Of a DNA stretch of 20,870 nt, positions 20,164-20,870 are shown piece after piece. Every line of letters begins with the position of its first letter. Within the stretch, counting starts at the first letter, position 1. This DNA is from DASZMJ01 sp035551935 (GTDB lineage Bacteria > Planctomycetota > Planctomycetia > Isosphaerales > Isosphaeraceae), in assembly GCA_035551935.1 (NCBI GenBank), contig DASZMJ010000063.1, positions 1 through 20,870 of the forward strand, read 5' to 3'. The notes beneath the pieces are model-generated. The model searched no databases. It worked only from the letters and a program-made list of their open reading frames with translations, and had not been told where the DNA came from. The position numbers and the translations under genes were made by a program.

Positions 20164-20739
20164 ATGAGTACCACCATCGAGGCCCCCGCGCCGGCCACGG
20201 TCGGGCCGAGGAACACGCGGCCGATCGTGGGGCGCTGGCGGGCATGGCTCATCCCCCTCGGCACGCTAGCGGCCGGGGTCGTCGTCGGCATCGCCTTGAC
20301 GTACCTGACCGTCGTCGTCCCCAGGACGCAGGAGCTCGGCCGCCAACACGAGGAGAGCTCGTTCCTGCGGACGTTCTCGCCGCAGGCGATCTTCGATCGA
20401 TTGGGGCCGATCGCGGGGAAGGTCAACTGGAGCACCGGCACCGACAAGAATAACCGCGGGGACCGCGTCCGGGGCAAGACGTTCGAGGGGCGCTGCAAGC
20501 TCAGCTCCGCCAATCAGGCGAGCCTGCTGAGCGCCCTGCCCGCGAAGATCATCCGGATCGTCCAGCAGGCGGGGGGGTATGTTTGGAGCCAGGGGTCGTC
20601 CTCCTCGGTCGGCGTCGACGGGCGTCGCGAGCATTACCAGGCCGGTTACGAGGTCAACGGAACGGCCGGCGTCATCCACGTCTGGGCGACGGCGCGGGGG
20701 GACGAGATGGACCTGATCGTCATCATCCACGAATACTGA
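20164..20739 (+). CDS. Protein with one N-terminal membrane anchor, unknown function
   Basis: The 191-residue protein has a short cytoplasmic Pro/Ala/Thr-rich N-terminus and one hydrophobic helix at about residues 27-52 (AWLIPLGTLAAGVVVGIALT…). A soluble domain outside the membrane is then likely (about 55-191). Visible stretches of that domain are SPQAIFDRLGPIAGKVNWST, KLSSANQASLLSALPAKIIR, and a C-terminal part with short beta-like segments (HYQAGYEVNGTAGVIHVWAT, MDLIVIIHEY). No catalytic or metal-binding motif is apparent and the family is not recognised. The ATG at 20164 has GGAG 5 bases upstream; the frame stays open upstream into the divergent gene, but that part lacks a ribosome-binding site. 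It is transcribed away from the secreted-protein gene, with 223 bases between the two starts. Confidence 0.72.
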   Translation: MSTTIEAPAPATVGPRNTRPIVGRWRAWLIPLGTLAAGVVVGIALTYLTVVVPRTQELGRQHEESSFLRTFSPQAIFDRLGPIAGKVNWSTGTDKNNRGDRVRGKTFEGRCKLSSANQASLLSALPAKIIRIVQQAGGYVWSQGSSSSVGVDGRREHYQAGYEVNGTAGVIHVWATARGDEMDLIVIIHEY

Positions 20740-20870
20740 TCAAGCCTCGCGGCCCGGACGACCGGCGCGACCGGCACCGTCGGGGTCGTCGCGGCGACTT
20801 CCAGGGGTAGCGGGGCGTGGCCGGTTCGCCTAAACAGATGCGGAGGGAGGCCGGGGGTCGGACCGCTCGG
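20740..20870. other. Right-edge sequence without a recognised gene
   Basis: The 131 bases after the TGA at 20737-20739 contain no frame with a ribosome-binding site and start that I would defend. An ATG at 20837 could open a gene beyond the window, but too few codons are visible to judge. Confidence 0.4.

Overview
This window is a GC-rich bacterial segment. It is dominated by one complete leftward (minus-strand) operon for respiratory complex I, the proton-pumping NADH:quinone oxidoreductase. Several things suggest a planctomycete, probably of the Isosphaeraceae type, although no 16S or marker gene is present to prove it: very high G+C, frequent GTG/TTG starts, long low-complexity tails, purine-rich dispersed inverted repeats of the CACAAAG/CACAGAG type, and an orphan BlaI-family regulator. 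The lineage call is inference.

Left edge (1-2776). The C-terminal part of an unrecognised protein runs in from outside the window and ends at 673 in front of a small hairpin. Next is a rightward FAD/NAD(P) disulfide oxidoreductase of the dihydrolipoyl dehydrogenase/mercuric reductase superfamily (878-2356). It converges on a leftward BlaI/MecI-type repressor gene (2381-2776). The two 3' ends meet inside a 25-bp perfect inverted repeat with an AT-rich centre, which supplies the last codons of both reading frames. The repressor has a good-looking promoter and a palindrome at the expected transcription start, which suggests autoregulation.

Centre (2870-18903, all minus strand). The gene order in transcription direction is nuoA-B-C-D-E-orf77-orf108-F-G-H-I-J-K-L-M-N. 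All fourteen subunits are present: the NADH-oxidising module (E, F, G), the quinone module (B, C, D, I) and the membrane arm (A, H, J, K, L, M, N). Nearly every iron-sulfur ligand and most proton-channel residues can be read. Gaps are short, with overlapping stop/start codons at A/B, I/J and M/N, so this is one transcript. Departures from the textbook operon are: two tightly packed small genes of lower G+C and unknown function between nuoE and nuoF; a second inverted-repeat element with a 40-nt purine tract (mRNA sense) between nuoF and nuoG; Arg in place of the key TM7 Lys of NuoN; a His-rich loop in NuoL; and terminal extensions on NuoJ and NuoK.

Upstream of nuoA (18904-19169) there is a single convincing minus-strand promoter (19074-19101) and a perfect palindrome, TTGTGAA-N4-TTCACAA (18998-19015). 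The palindrome matches the binding site of the NADH/NAD+-sensing repressor Rex, so transcription of the NADH dehydrogenase is probably tied to the NADH/NAD+ ratio. A 14-bp perfect hairpin separates the operon from the next gene.

Right edge (19170-20870). A leftward gene for a small secreted protein and a divergent rightward gene for a protein with one membrane anchor, both of unknown function, share a 223-bp intergenic region. The last 131 bases show no gene. I found no tRNA, rRNA, CRISPR array, insertion sequence or phage gene.
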